Of a DNA stretch of 64,000 bases, positions 14,466 through 24,960 are shown in pieces. The position numbers were made by a program, and so were the translations under genes. The stretch comes from Ecdyonurus torrentis. Its lineage: Eukaryota; Arthropoda; Insecta; Ephemeroptera; Heptageniidae. Under the pieces are notes generated by a model. The model saw nothing but the letters and a program-made list of their open reading frames with translations, was not told the origin of the DNA and made no database searches. The stretch's first letter is position 1. Every line of letters begins with the position of its first letter. Location of the stretch: the NCBI GenBank assembly GCA_949318235.1, contig OX439137.1, forward strand, positions 20,672,694 through 20,736,693, given 5' to 3'.

Positions 14466-14545
14466 GAATTGATATCATCCTGAACCTGAATTGATATCGT
14501 CCTGAATTGATATCGTCCTGAATTGATATCGTCCTGGTTTGATAT
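14466..14545. repeat. 16-bp minisatellite derived from a family B terminus
   Basis: Three perfect units of GAATTGATATCGTCCT at 14488-14535, with a variant unit at 14466-14481 and a 6-bp partial between. The unit resembles the inner terminal segment of family B ('TGTCCTGAATCGATTGATAT', seen at 31175-31205). The array sits where the left end of the adjacent B copy should be. Confidence 0.8.
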
Positions 14546-14794
14546 AAATATGCAAATATTTTATTTTCGAGTTCAATGAGTATTTTTAACAAGTTTTTGA
14601 AAATCATGAAATGACGTCACGATCAGTAACTTTTTTCTATGCCCACATGCATAGGTTGCCACCTGTGACGTCATCTTCAATAATAAAAAATTAATTCAAT
14701 ATACGTAATAAACTCAAATATTAGCAATTTACATATTTATCAATTCAGGACAATGCTCACTTTTAGAATATACAATAAAATTTTAAATTACCCT
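14546..14794. mobile_element. family B element with left end replaced by a minisatellite
   Basis: Central ATGACGTCAC at 14611 and GTGACGTCAT at 14665 flank a short spacer with CCCACATGCATAG. The right arm ends TTTTAGAATATACAATAAAA followed by ACCCT. The left outer arm is replaced by the 16-bp tandem units. No coding capacity. Confidence 0.65.
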
Positions 14795-14984
14795 CGGATT
14801 TTGTTTTTGTTTTAAGTCTTCCTCATTTTTGCTTGATTTTTTAATTTCTGTTTTTTTTTTTTTTTTACTTTTTACTTGAGTACTCTTTTTTTTTCTCCGT
14901 GTTCCGAAGCTCAATGAAAGTAAATGATTACAATAATAATATGATGCAACGCCTTATACTTATTATTAATGGACACAACATATT

Positions 14985-15018
<34 letters not shown>

Positions 15019-15420
15019 CCAACAGAGGGAAAGTGTGATTTGTGTTATAATGTAATCACGTCAATCACACAAGTGTCAATAGTTAGCGGTTGTCACGTCA
15101 TTTGTAAGCAAATGTCAAACATCGTAATGTTTACTATTGTACTTTTATATGTTGTGATTCAATAGGAGTTTTTTTATTTACATTTCTAGGTCAACCTTAA
15201 TTGCTTTTTTTTTTTATCTTGTATTGACACTAGAAATTTATTTTTATATAAATAATTGATCGATTCCAGTAAAAAAAAATTTAATGAAATTTTATATACA
15301 CGACACGCAAATAAAAGACGACACTACAGAGTTAACTATATGGTTGACTCAATTATGTTGTACAGCAAAGTTATTTTGTACCACATGAAAGAATAAATTA
15401 TGCGATTAATAAATACATTT
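14795..15420. other. AT-rich DNA with poly-A run
   Basis: Poly-T near 14850-14865, poly-A at about 14988-15015 and no recognisable element. The frame at 14899-15165 shows no domain. Confidence 0.65.
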
Positions 15421-15424
15421 ATGT

Positions 15425-15560
15425 CATTATATCCTCTTAAGCCTTATCTCCAATGATCAGCATTTCACACAAGGCTATATCTCCAGTCCAAACGTAATGG
15501 CATAATCGATGTAGATAGGGCTTTTGTTGAATTGCTGATCACTGGAGATGAGGCCTTTTG
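15425..15560. repeat. imperfect inverted repeat, about 130 bp
   Basis: The left part, AAGCCTTATCTCCAATGATCAGCA, is largely complementary to the right part, TGCTGATCACTGGAGATGAGGCC, with about 70 bp between. A small non-autonomous DNA element is possible, but I see only this copy. Confidence 0.55.
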
Positions 15561-15574
15561 CAGAGACCAGGACG

Positions 15575-15742
15575 ATACTAATTTAGAATAACATAAATAA
15601 TCATATAATATACAACATAATATTTTTAAGCTTTAATTGCAATATAGTTATTATGAAGTATAGCATAATTCATGCTGTGTTGAATAAGTTGGGCTAAAAA
15701 TAAGCTAGCATAGTTGTTACGTATTTATTTATGTCCGTGCAA
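15575..15742. mobile_element. family A right part
   Basis: GCATAATTCATGCTGTGTTGA, 'GCTAGCATAGTTGTTACGTATTTATTT' (wording shortened) and GTCCGTGC match the family A right terminus seen at 45776-46000. Confidence 0.55.
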
Positions 15743-15939
15743 AAGCTTCACTGCAAGTTCACTCTATTTTACAATATAGCAAAAGAGGAGACGTCCAACA
15801 CCAAAATATTATATTGTACAATTGAATATAACTATTTTGTACAGTATAACACAGATTTAATTTCATTTTATTACTGAAACAAAAATCCATTATATTATTT
15901 TTTTTAAACATAACAAATATATTTTAATATTCCAAAACA

Positions 15940-15965
15940 GCAATTGATTGATTGATTGATTGATT
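15940..15965. repeat. short (GATT)n array
   Basis: About six GATT units, the same motif as the longer arrays at 4551 (opposite strand) and 41890. Confidence 0.9.
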
Positions 15966-16480
15966 ACAGGATAAATGATTCTAAAAATAGTAGCTACAAC
16001 CTCTTAAAAAAAATATTATACAAAACTCCAAAATAGCCACATTTATTCTGTATGACATACAGCATAAATTGTACATAAATATGAGCATAATATTTTGTCT
16101 GTTAAATTAAAAAAGAAAAATCAAATGAAAAGATGATGCAAAAATAATATAGTGTCAAAATTGTATATATAGTACATTACTTTCTTTTAATTATTTTTAT
16201 AACGTTCATTTATTTATTTAAAACTCCATTCATTGAGTGTGAGCTGTCATACATTCATGTATACTTTAACATTTTATTATGTGTTATTGTACGGTGAGAT
16301 GGTGTACTCATTTTTATATTATATTACATAAGATAGTGATGCAAAGTTGGTGGACACAAACATTTTATAAAAAATGTATTGCTTATAGATGCAATATACT
16401 GTACTCTTTGCTAAGCACTGAAATTATATTGAATCAAAATATAAAGGCGAGTTCAAGCTGAAAAATATTATTATGCCAAC
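15966..16480. other. AT-rich DNA, no gene seen
   Basis: Short TTATGCT/GCATAA words near 16060-16095 suggest a decayed family A piece, but no order is kept. The frame at 16279-16461 has no recognisable domain. Confidence 0.55.
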
Positions 16481-16486
16481 TTGTGC

Positions 16487-16610
16487 CCATTTAACACATG
16501 GAAAAAATGGCTTATGTAATTTACACTGCATTAGATAATTTCTATCTTTTATTGCAAAAATGTTGCTGTTACAGAATAAAAAAGTAATTATGCTGATTTT
16601 AACTAATACC
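16487..16610. mobile_element. family A left half, cut off by a SINE
   Basis: CACATGGAAAAAATGGC, GTAATTTACACTGCATTAG and AAGTAATTATGCTGA follow the left half of family A. The sequence breaks at about 16603, where the SINE begins. The 7-bp word CTAATAC occurs at 16603 and 16614, just before the SINE head. The missing A right half does not reappear after the SINE. Confidence 0.5.
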
Positions 16611-16619
16611 GAGCTAATA

Positions 16620-16882
16620 CTGACCTGGTATGGCCGAGTGGTGAAGGCAGCTGACTCGTAACTCTATACTCCTCACCGAGTATAGGTTTGAGCCACTGCT
16701 GGGTGCGTACGTGAAGTGTGAGAGCACAACACGTTGCACGGTGCATGTTTGCATGCATTACATGATGACGCACAGCATTTGAGAGGTGCATTTCGATGTG
16801 CTTGCACCGATCAGCCTGCCTGGACGTTTCCACGGTTACTCTAGGCTGTCATGTTGAATGCCAGGCTGTGTAGTTTAGTATT
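16620..16882 (+). mobile_element. tRNA-headed SINE, copy 3 (plus strand, 3' truncated)
   Basis: This copy shows the pol III promoter well: A box TGGCCGAGTGG at 16631-16641 and B box GGTTTGAGCC at 16685-16694 (one change from GGTTCGAGCC). The longer A-to-B spacing and the GGCCGAGTGG head recall class II tRNAs (Leu/Ser type). The body includes GAGAGCACAACACGTTGCA and GTTTCCACGGTTACTCTAGG, then stops after CCAGGCTGTGTAG without the usual tail or poly-A. The minus-strand frame at 16603-16833 is SINE read through, not a gene. Confidence 0.85.
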
Positions 16883-16945
16883 TTTTTGATGAATTTTTCA
16901 AAATTACGATATGATGTCACGATGGTAAAAAATTAATTATAATAC
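16883..16945. mobile_element. possible family B fragment
   Basis: A TTTTTCAAAATTACGATATGATGTCACGAT stretch resembles the B segment before its first TGACGTCA, here mutated to TGATGTCA, followed by AAAAAATTAATTATAATAC. Confidence 0.35.
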
Positions 16946-17186
16946 AAAAACAACAACTAAAAAATTACAAATTCCATTCATGATAATTTCCTCTATGCAA
17001 TTAAAAAAATCTTAGTGTTCCTCATTGTTTTATCAATTATTTTCAAAAAGAAATTTTAATTCAATTACAAATATTGTAACAATGAAAAATTTCCTAATAC
17101 AAGTCATAACTCATAAGTCATCATTTGTTTGTATTATAATTGGACTGATACTAAAATATGACATTGTTATTTTTAATTCTTATATT

Positions 17187-17259
<73 letters not shown>
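17187..17259. repeat. (GA)n microsatellite
   Basis: About 36 GA units ending in AG-rich sequence. Confidence 0.95.
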
Positions 17260-17262
<3 letters not shown>

Positions 17263-18870
17263 AGAAAAAGAAGAAAAAAAAAGTTAACACTAATATATAT
17301 ACATATATATATTTTCAATCCAATTCAAGTCCTAACATTACAATAACACTTCAATGAGTTCAAAACAATAATTAGCAGAGCCAAAGAAATTTCAATTGTA
17401 ATTTAAATAGCAAAAATCACATTTTACCCAAAGTTGTTCCTTGAAATATGAACCTTACATTGTTGTAGTAACAATGTATGTAACAATGGTATGAAGAGTA
17501 CTTTTTCAAGGCTTGCAGTTCTCAGAATAATATCCAAATAATTTGCTAAGGTTATGACAAGGCTAAAAAAAAAAGTAACCGTTATGTTATAATTGTATTT
17601 ATTTTAAATATTGCAGCTAGTAAATATGATATGTCTCTCTTTTTTTTATTTTATTTTTTTCTTCTGTACGTAGAAAAATGATCGTAAATAATAAGTTTAA
17701 ATTTAATATTAAAAATTGAATGTATATACTGTAGAATAAAATTACAGTTTCTTAAATGTAAAATGAAATATTGGTTGCAAGTACGTGGCTATGATCCATC
17801 CATCTGGAGGTAAAAAATGATAAAATATTATTATATATATTTTTTATTATTTAAAAAAAAATTGAAGTTTGTAGCATTCATTTCTCGTTAAAAAGTTTCG
17901 ATCGCAGTGCAACAGATTTTCAGAAGAAAAGAAAAATAATAAAAAAAATCTGAAGGATTTGTAAAATTTGGGGTTCCTTTTCTAAGATATATTTCACACT
18001 ATTGTGATTGGTTAGAGCACTACACCGGTAACTTCTATTGTAATTTAATTAGGTTTTTGCATAAACTTTAAAATGAAGTTTAGATACAATTAATGTTTCA
18101 ACGGTCAAAGTGTCATATGACTAAAAAATGTTTTAAGTATCATAAATGCCCTAATTTCTATCATTGTAGTTAAGACACTTTTTATATTTCAGATATTTTC
18201 AGTTAGAACACAATATTGAAGCAATATTTATAAGTTAAAATAATGCTGGTGCAAAAAATCGTAATCAGTTCATAAATTTAGCTCTATAAAGTGCTGTTTT
18301 TTGTATAATTATATTAAAAGGAAAAATATTTGAAATTAACAAATTAACATTTGTAAGAACTAATTATTCTTAAATAGCTTGATTTTTTTTAAATAAATTT
18401 TGTCGAATCGTATTGTCTAAAAATTATAATCTGTAACATAACATTTAAAAAATAATAATAGTGAAAAAAAAAATGTCATTATTCTTTTTCAGTGCAATTT
18501 TTTCATAATAAAAGTAATTTCTATTCTAAATATAAATTATTATCTCATTATATAAATTTATAATAAATATTGTTAATTATTTGATATCCTGTAGATTATG
18601 CAAATTTGTGGTTGTCTATGTAGCACAAGTTGCATAACACTAAAATTTTTAGGGGCTAAAACCACTTTGTTTGTACATACTTGTAAAAAAAAAATATATA
18701 TTAGGGTAATCAAATAATAATAATAATATTATTGCATCAAATACATTTTTAATGTATCACATAACTATTTTTTTGCCACACATTGCCTTAAATTAATATA
18801 GGAAATATATAAGCAATACACTGAAAATGAAAATCCGATGCATATTTTTAAGAGTGTACCAATCAAAATA
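17260..18870. other. AT-rich DNA, no gene seen
   Basis: No element family or coding signal recognised. A TGTGATTGGTTAGAGC motif (inverted CCAAT) is at about 18002. Confidence 0.7.
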
Positions 18871-18878
18871 AATCCAAA

Positions 18879-19000
18879 CTGTTCTATGTCTATGTATAAG
18901 GGATAATGTTATTCTAGACTGTTCTATACCTATATGTATAAGGGATAATGGTATTGTAAACTGTTCTATGCCTATAAGTATAAGGGATAATATTATTATG
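18879..19000. repeat. minisatellite, three units of about 40-42 bp
   Basis: Three tandem units start with CTGTTCTATGYCTAT at 18879, 18919 and 18961, and each continues GTATAAGGGATAATG or close variants. Units differ at several positions, so the array is not recent. The two minus-strand frames over it show the same repeated peptide and are artefacts. Confidence 0.85.
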
Positions 19001-19542
19001 GTCAAACATTATTGCAATAGGTATAATGTAGATTGACCTTAATGTAACCTTGAACAATAAGAAATATATAAACACAAGTGAGATGTACATACATTGAATA
19101 TAATTAAAAAATAAAATAAAAAGTTTCCTCATTCATATAAAATAAATACAAGTAACAAAGTTAATTATTAAAGTCAAGAAATAAATGAGTTTTTCAAGTG
19201 ACCCTTGCCATTCATTGTTTATTATGCATCAAATTGCACGCATATATCTTCATCAAATGACATCATTCAATAAGAACTATTTTTATATAATATTATATAA
19301 CATTTTCAACTTTATTGAATTGTATAAATAAAAAGGTCAGATCATTCATTAACTTTTTTTTTCTATGTTTTATGTAGAGAAAGAAAATTATTCATTGATT
19401 AAACTACGATTAAATATACTTTGAATTAAACGTAGAAAAATATATTTAACATGTTAATAATGTGTCTAACTCTTTATTGTTGTAATTGTAATTCTTTATG
19501 TATCTTTAGATTGATGATGTTGTGCTTTTTTATAGTATCACT

Positions 19543-19543
<1 letters not shown>
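19001..19543. other. AT-rich DNA, no gene seen
   Basis: Nothing recognised beyond A/T runs. Confidence 0.65.

Positions 19544-19619
<76 letters not shown>
19544..19619. repeat. (CT)n microsatellite
   Basis: About 38 CT units. Confidence 0.95.
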
Positions 19620-19622
<3 letters not shown>

Positions 19623-19785
19623 TCAAAATAATATAAATAAATAATATAATTACAGAATAATTTTATAATTAACCTACAAATAAATACATTATAATTCAAA
19701 AGACAATTAAGATAATTGTTTTTATTTTAGCTTCCAAGAAAAAATAGCATTAATATGATATTTACGCGACGGTTGATGAGGTTTA

Positions 19786-19866
19786 CTATGGCTTTCCATT
19801 ATCATTCCAGGTGAATTCAGGAGCAGTTATTATTTGTCCCTTCCCCTTCTATTCTAGTTCCTCATG
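19786..19866 (+). repeat. insect-type SINE-tail-like fragment
   Basis: Reads CTATGGCTTTCCATTATCATTCCAGGTGAATTC in outline, then a pyrimidine-rich CCCTTCCCCTTCTATTCTAG stretch. From memory, insect tRNA-SINEs share a tail with a TTTCC..TTTTCA..CCAGG.AAATGCTGGGG motif followed by a CTTCCTTCC stretch; this matches in outline only. Two similar fragments lie at 38650 and 38790. No tRNA head is attached. Confidence 0.45.
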
Positions 19867-20062
19867 TTTTTCTCTCCCAAAAAAAAAAAAACTTTCGTCC
19901 ATTATGAATAAAAGTAATAACGTTATTTATTTATTTATTTATTTAACCCTTCCATTAGGTATTGCCAAGGCATCTAATTTTAGTATAAATGATTAAAATA
20001 CCATCTTCTCCCCTTCAAGTGTTGCAATAGTGCTTCCATGGAATGTTTGTCAGAAAATCCAC

Positions 20063-20196
20063 GGACAAAAGGCCCTCGGACAAAAGGCCCTCGGACAAAA
20101 GGCCATGGCTGTGCGCACAGGTAAAGCATATCTATGCTTTATATATATTATACGCTATAAAGTCTTTTGTCGTAGGGCCTTTAGTCCGCGGGCCTT
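20063..20196. repeat. 15-bp tandem repeat with an inverted partner
   Basis: Units of GGACAAAAGGCCCTC start at 20063, 20078 and 20093 (the third ends CATG). About 55 bp later, 20163-20196 carries the reverse complement of the same words, with CTTTTGTCG and GGGCCTTTAGTCCGCGGGCC. The whole could fold into a GC-rich stem of about 25 bp, unusual in this AT-rich region. Overlapping frames here contain a short repeated peptide but no known domain. Confidence 0.75.
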
Positions 20197-20628
20197 CTAT
20201 CTGTATACGGCTTCCATTCAATTCATTGCCTTCCAATACCCTCCAATTCCTGTCCATTAACTAAAAAATTAATATTATTATTCAGATATTAATAAAAAAT
20301 TAGCCAAGTTAATTTCTTTTTTAATTCATGACATGCATTTTACACTGATCTGAAAGTAAAAAAAAAAAAAAAAAAAAAAAATTAAAATTGTTCAAAATAA
20401 TTTAATTTTATTTGCTTAGAAATTTAGCTTACCTTACCTATATAGTCGTCTTTAATTAAGATGTCCACTCATTCAAATGTAACCGGAAGTTGACCAGTGA
20501 TTAATTTAAAGGAACAGTGTTATTGCACTTTAAGTCTGTATTTTTTTTTTTTTTTTTTTTTAATATTTACATATTTGACTATTTTTGTAAATAATGACTA
20601 GACCAACGTTTGTTATTTATAACTATTT
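20197..20628. other. AT-rich DNA; one copy of an ACTTCCGG-type repeat
   Basis: Poly-A at about 20358-20381 and poly-T at 20540-20560. Between them, 20425-20505 carries the reverse complement of the TGGCCAACTTCCGGTT repeat listed at 24868, 56140 and 60685. Confidence 0.55.
20425..20505 (-). repeat. dispersed repeat L, copy 1
   Basis: The reverse strand reads CACTGGTCAACTTCCGGTTAC, then ATTTGAATGAGTGGACATCTTAAT and ends in an accumulation of AAGGTAAG. Order matches copies at 24868, 56140 and 60685. Confidence 0.5.
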
Positions 20629-20914
20629 GTAGACCGGTGGCACTCATATTTAAGAGCCGCCATTTTGTTGGTCAGGAATACATAGGCCAGCATAGGAAAA
20701 ATGTATTTTTTTAAAATAGCAAAAGAAGCTACAAACCTCAATCAAAGCCTTATTTCTAGCTTCTAATAAGCTCGAAGAATATGAGAAAAATTTGTTCAGT
20801 TAAAACAAACCCTTTTTTATGTAAAAAAATTAGGAGAAATAATGTTTTCTATATGCTGGTCAATGCTTTAGGCACCACAAATATGGCGACAAAGCGCAAG
20901 GATGTGCAACTATA
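20629..20914. mobile_element. J element, free-standing copy
   Basis: Matches the copy nested in family C at 1953-2246 through most of its 285 bp. It opens TAGACCGGTGGCACTCAT and closes AAGGATGTGCAACTATA. A 'CATTTTGTTGGTCAGGAATAC' block and ATGGCGACAAAGCGCAAGG are shared. No coding capacity. Confidence 0.65.
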
Positions 20915-21205
20915 GTTACTTTATGAACTGCCTGGGACAATAAGGTTTATAATTTTCTTATTATTTCTATCTATAATGATAAATCAATATGTTTTAAGTA
21001 CAGGTATACTTGAAGGTAACTATCAATTGCAAATACATTTTCAAGGGAGTTCATTTATATTTATTTAATTACATTTGATTGTATAATTTACGTAATTTTC
21101 TGAACATTTGTAAAAACTTAAACTGCTTGCTTGTTGTTTTTAAGATAGAAACTACAAATGTAATAAAGCACCTTTAAAGCAATTGAGTATTTAATAATCT
21201 TTTCA

Positions 21206-21243
<38 letters not shown>

Positions 21244-21440
21244 AGCGGGGGGAGGGGGAGGGGAGAACTTGAAAGGGTTAAAAGTAAAATATGATGACAT
21301 TTTTTGTATTTTATTGCTATAAATATATAAAAGTTCATCGAATGTTTCACATCGTTTTAAATCAAGTCAGCTTATATGCTGTGTGCTTTGTTGCTACACT
21401 GTTAAAAAAAAATTAAATCTTGTACAAACTTTTATAATAA
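20915..21440. other. AT-rich DNA with poly-A and G-rich patch
   Basis: Poly-A at 21210-21238 followed by a G-rich patch (21245-21265). No gene recognised. Confidence 0.65.
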
Positions 21441-21455
21441 TATTTTAAAGTATTG

Positions 21456-21500
21456 TAGAATTAACGGTCATGACGTCACGTAGCGTTGAAATTCAAATGT
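21456..21500. mobile_element. family H copy 3 (partial)
   Basis: GAATTAACGGTCATGACGTCACG and GCGTTGAAATTC match one half of the family H unit. Confidence 0.5.
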
Positions 21501-21750
21501 TGAAAATATGGTTAGGTTACATTATATATTTATAATGCTGTGTTTTGCTTTTTCTATTATACACTGTTGCAAAAATAAACTTTTCTTTTTTCCTGGTACA
21601 GACACTGATGTAAAAATTTACACTATTTGTCTTATGGGAATATCACAATGTTCCTAATGTCTTATGCTCCATATAATTAGAAATTATTTATTGAAATGTA
21701 TTTATAAATATATAGAATTATCATACTTTATTTTTTTGTCTAGCCCCACT

Positions 21751-22083
21751 CTTTTTTTTCTTGTCATATTGTGTTTTTGTGTTACACCTGTTACCATAGT
21801 CTCTTTTATTGCGACAGGTACAATACAAGCTACACGTACAGCCATCCACGGCCTAAATACACAGCCCTTCATTTACTATAACAGCCTAGAGAAACCGTGG
21901 AAACGTCAAGGTAGGCTGTTCGATGCAATCACATCAATCATGCTTCTTCCAAATGCAAATCATCATGTTAACACGACTCCTGTAACGTGTTGTGCTCTCA
22001 CACTTGACGTAAGCATCCAGCAGTGGCTCTAACCTGTACTCGGTAATAAACACAGAGTTACAAGTCAACCACTTCAACCGGCT
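21751..22083 (-). mobile_element. tRNA-headed SINE, copy 4
   Basis: Minus-strand copy with the T-run 21752-21759 marking the tail, a GCGACAGGTACAATA tail segment and the CCACGGTTTCTCTAGGCTGT block (reverse strand). The B box is altered to GGTTAGAGCC (22024-22033) and the A box is strongly decayed near 22070. The plus-strand frame across 21664-22032 is SINE sequence read in frame, not a gene. Confidence 0.75.
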
Positions 22084-22257
22084 AAAGAATAAAATTTAAT
22101 ATCACAAAAAATATTTTACAGTGTACACGTTATCTATAGAACATCTACAATATAAACGTATTTCATGACATTTCTCCATTGATCTGCAGTTTAGCAGTAG
22201 TTTTATATGTTATTACATTACTGATATATGTTGTATACCAACACCAATGTACAAAAA

Positions 22258-22290
22258 AATATACACACATATATATATATATATATATAT
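22258..22290. repeat. short (TA)n tract
   Basis: About 11 TA units preceded by an ACACACATA run. Confidence 0.9.
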
Positions 22291-22459
22291 TTTTTAAGAT
22301 TTGTTTTGTTCTTTGTATGAATGAATGGATTTGTTTTTGTTTTACAATACTTTTCATTGAAGTTTATTATAAAGACCTTTTTTTTAATGTCGTTGAAACC
22401 TTGTATTTCGATTTTTGAATGATTTCAATTAAGTTCGATGTTCAATACAAATTTCAGTG

Positions 22460-22752
22460 GTTTATTTTATTACATACTCTAAAAGAGAGCATTGTCCTAA
22501 ATCGATATATATGTAAATTTGTAATTTGTCAGTTCATTAAATATTTTTAATTAAAATTTGAAAGTCGCAAAATGACATAACAGGTGTCAACTTTTTCCTA
22601 TGTCACATGCATAAAGTTGATACCCGTGATGTCATTTTTCGTTTTTCAAAAATTAATTAAAAATACTTAATTAACTCAAAAATTATAAATTATCATATCA
22701 ATCGATTCAAGACAATGTCCACTTTAAGAATATGATACAAAATTACCATTTT
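22460..22752. mobile_element. family B element, near complete
   Basis: Left arm with ATTTTATTACATACTCTAAAAGAG, central ATGACATAACAGG and GTGATGTCATTTTTCG (both TGACGTCA sites mutated by one base), and right arm ending CACTTTAAGAATATGATACAAAATTACC. The two arms are reverse complements over much of about 290 bp. A (CT)n tract begins directly at its right end. Confidence 0.7.
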
Positions 22753-22753
22753 G

Positions 22754-22762
22754 CTCTCTCTC

Positions 22763-22797
<35 letters not shown>
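22754..22797. repeat. (CT)n microsatellite at the end of a family B copy
   Basis: Imperfect (CT)n with one TG interruption, abutting the B terminus. Confidence 0.92.
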
Positions 22798-22801
<4 letters not shown>

Positions 22802-23356
22802 AGGCCTTAAAATTGAGCAAACCACACATTTCTATAATATTACGTAATAATTTGAACAAAGGAAGCAAAAAAAATGTATATATTTAAGATTTATAATACC
22901 AATAATTTTTACACTACATTGAAAAAGAGAGGCAAAAAAAAGGTACAATATTTCATGCATTGGAAATTGATACGAAAAAAAAAAAAAAAAAAAAAGATGA
23001 TTATTAATAAATAAATCAAATGTTATAAAATATTTCACGCTTGATTGAGTATATAAGAATACAATGGTGCAGTAGAATGTTTTTCATTGATAAAATCTCA
23101 CTTCATTGAGTAAAAAAAACACATTAGTTACATCTTTTTAGTTCTGCATTTTTTTTTTTATCTACATATTATATACATGTGCGAGAAACATTTTTTTATA
23201 TCTCGTCAGCAAGAATATTTATATCATAACATCATCGTAAGATGTCAATACAATACACAACTTTCGATATTGTTATTTTTATTATATGCAAGTCAAGAAA
23301 AAATTACGTAATTTATGCTATGCATTTATATTGTCAAAGCAATAAAGAAGATGAGG

Positions 23357-23788
23357 GTGTAATTTTTTTTACATATTCTAAAACTGTACGGTCATTTTAC
23401 TAAAAAAATGAATTTATTTTGACATAAGGGAATGGCATGGAGCTTTGCGGCAATTGAAATCTCCATCTGATTGCATTGAATGGCCATAAGCCCATATAAT
23501 TTCGTTTTTAAGTATAAAATGACTTAAATAGATTCATGTGAATTTTTTTTATTTTTGAGTTCAATAATTATTTTTAAGCTAATTTTTGAAAACAGAAAAA
23601 TGACGTCATGGGCTGCAACTTATGCAATTGGCATGTAAAGTTGACGAACGTGACGTCATTACACGACATTAACAAAATTTATTAAAAATATTTAATGAAT
23701 TGTTGGAAATATTATAAATTCACATATCTATCGATTTATAACAATGCCTTCTTTTAGAATATACAGTAAAATTAACCCCTAACTTTTT
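23357..23788. mobile_element. family B element interrupted by a D element
   Basis: Left terminus GGGTGTAATTTTTTTTACATATTCTAAAA in outline, broken at about 23386. The B body resumes near 23525 and continues through TGACGTCA at 23601 and 23651 to the right terminus TTTTAGAATATACAGTAAAATTAACCCC. The gap is filled by the D element at 23386-23524. Confidence 0.7.
23386..23524. mobile_element. D element nested in family B copy
   Basis: About 140 bp. GAAATCTCCATCTGATTGCATTG and ATGGCCATAAGCC match 55940-56092 in the same orientation and 55666-55815 and 40098-40250 in reverse. Ends GTCATTTTACTAAAAAAATG and TTTTTAAGTATAAAATGAC are roughly inverted. It inserted after the B copy. Confidence 0.65.
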
Positions 23789-23932
23789 TTTTTGTCTTTT
23801 TCATTGTTATGAAACAGCATAAATAATCACGTGAAACGACATCAAATTTGACTGTTGTTTTCCGGAATTTTAAGTCAATTAGTTAAAAAAAATAATTCCT
23901 TCCTAAGAAAATTAATTAGTGTTGTTTGTAAA

Positions 23933-24040
23933 CCCTGTTTTCTTGCTACAAAAAAAATGCGCACTGCATTTGAATAACCATAGTTGATCGTCATTTTAGT
24001 AGAAGAAAACATGAGTACGAACAACATTAGTTATACTTAA
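23933..24040. repeat. dispersed repeat M, copy 1
   Basis: TTGCTACAAAAAAAATGCGC, CATTTGAATAACCATAGTTGATCGTCATTTTAGTAG and ACGAACAACATTA match 33950-34068 in order. Confidence 0.55.
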
Positions 24041-24519
24041 CGCTAGTAAAAACGTGGTAAAAAAAGCTGAATTATTATACATTACAATCCTACTGAATTA
24101 TCAAATCTTGTTGGAGAAAAACAAAATACCCCCCCCCCCCATCTATAATGACTTACGGAAAATCATCGATATTTAAAAATAGAAAAAAAAAATACTTTAC
24201 TTTTATGATGTCTCAATTTAGAATCAAAAACATTTTTCTACAAATTTGACTTTAACGACGCATATAGTGGTTAAAACTGTAAAAAGAGAAAATACTTTGA
24301 AAAAATGCCGCAATTATTATTAAAATTTCTAAAATAAGAAAAAAAAATCCTGACACTTTAAAATAAAAATTATATTGAAAAATACTATTTTTTAAAATAA
24401 AAAACGATTTTGTTAAATTTTTTGATAGAGATGAAGGTATTGTTTTTCGATCACGCTCGGGTTGATAATTTGATCTGGATATCACGAAATCATCACCTCT
24501 CTCGACCTGTGCTCTTCTC

Positions 24520-24520
<1 letters not shown>
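24041..24520. other. AT-rich DNA, poly-C run, no gene supported
   Basis: Poly-C at 24130-24140. The minus-strand frame 24252-24521 encodes an 89-residue hydrophobic peptide with no family I recognise; its length is within chance expectation, so I do not call it. Confidence 0.6.

Positions 24521-24523
<3 letters not shown>

Positions 24524-24563
<40 letters not shown>
24524..24563. repeat. (GA)n microsatellite
   Basis: About 20 GA units. A (CT)n tract follows 90 bp later at 24653-24690, giving an inverted pair. Confidence 0.95.
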
Positions 24564-24566
<3 letters not shown>

Positions 24567-24651
24567 GGCAATATATATAATCTGGTATCTAAAATCCTTA
24601 GCTATACTATATTATAAGATAGTACCGCACAATCAATTTAAAGTTACTCGT

Positions 24652-24652
<1 letters not shown>

Positions 24653-24690
<38 letters not shown>
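24653..24690. repeat. (CT)n microsatellite
   Basis: About 19 CT units, complementary to the (GA)n tract at 24524. Confidence 0.95.
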
Positions 24691-24692
<2 letters not shown>

Positions 24693-24867
24693 CTTTGTGA
24701 TATATTTTTTATTATTAAAATTATTTTATATATTATTTATCACTATTTTCCTTTAAGTTTCATCATTATTTTCATTTTTCTACATGACCTCTTTTTTTAC
24801 TTTTTTTTTTAAATATTATTATTATTATTTTTATTATAAAATGACATACCCCTATTCCTTAAACTTT

Positions 24868-24960
24868 ACCACTGGCCAACTTCCAGCTACTCAGGTAAGG
24901 CTCTACCTTTTATAATATTAAACGATTAGGCATCTTAAATTAATACGGCGATAACATATG
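24868..24960 (+). repeat. dispersed repeat L, copy 2
   Basis: ACCACTGGCCAACTTCCAGCT, CAGGTAAGGCTCTACCTTTTA and TTAGGCATCTTAAATTAATAC match the order at 56140-56240 and 60685-60790. Confidence 0.6.

Noticed and set aside
14466..14545. CRISPR array
   Set aside because: The 16-bp units are directly adjacent with no spacers, and the context is eukaryotic.
16631..16694. tRNA gene
   Set aside because: A and B boxes are present, but the same head recurs in several copies joined to a constant non-tRNA body, so this is a SINE. Arm pairing of a functional tRNA is not evident.
24252..24521. 89-residue minus-strand frame with a hydrophobic middle
   Set aside because: No recognisable family, AT-driven composition, and the length is within chance expectation for this window.
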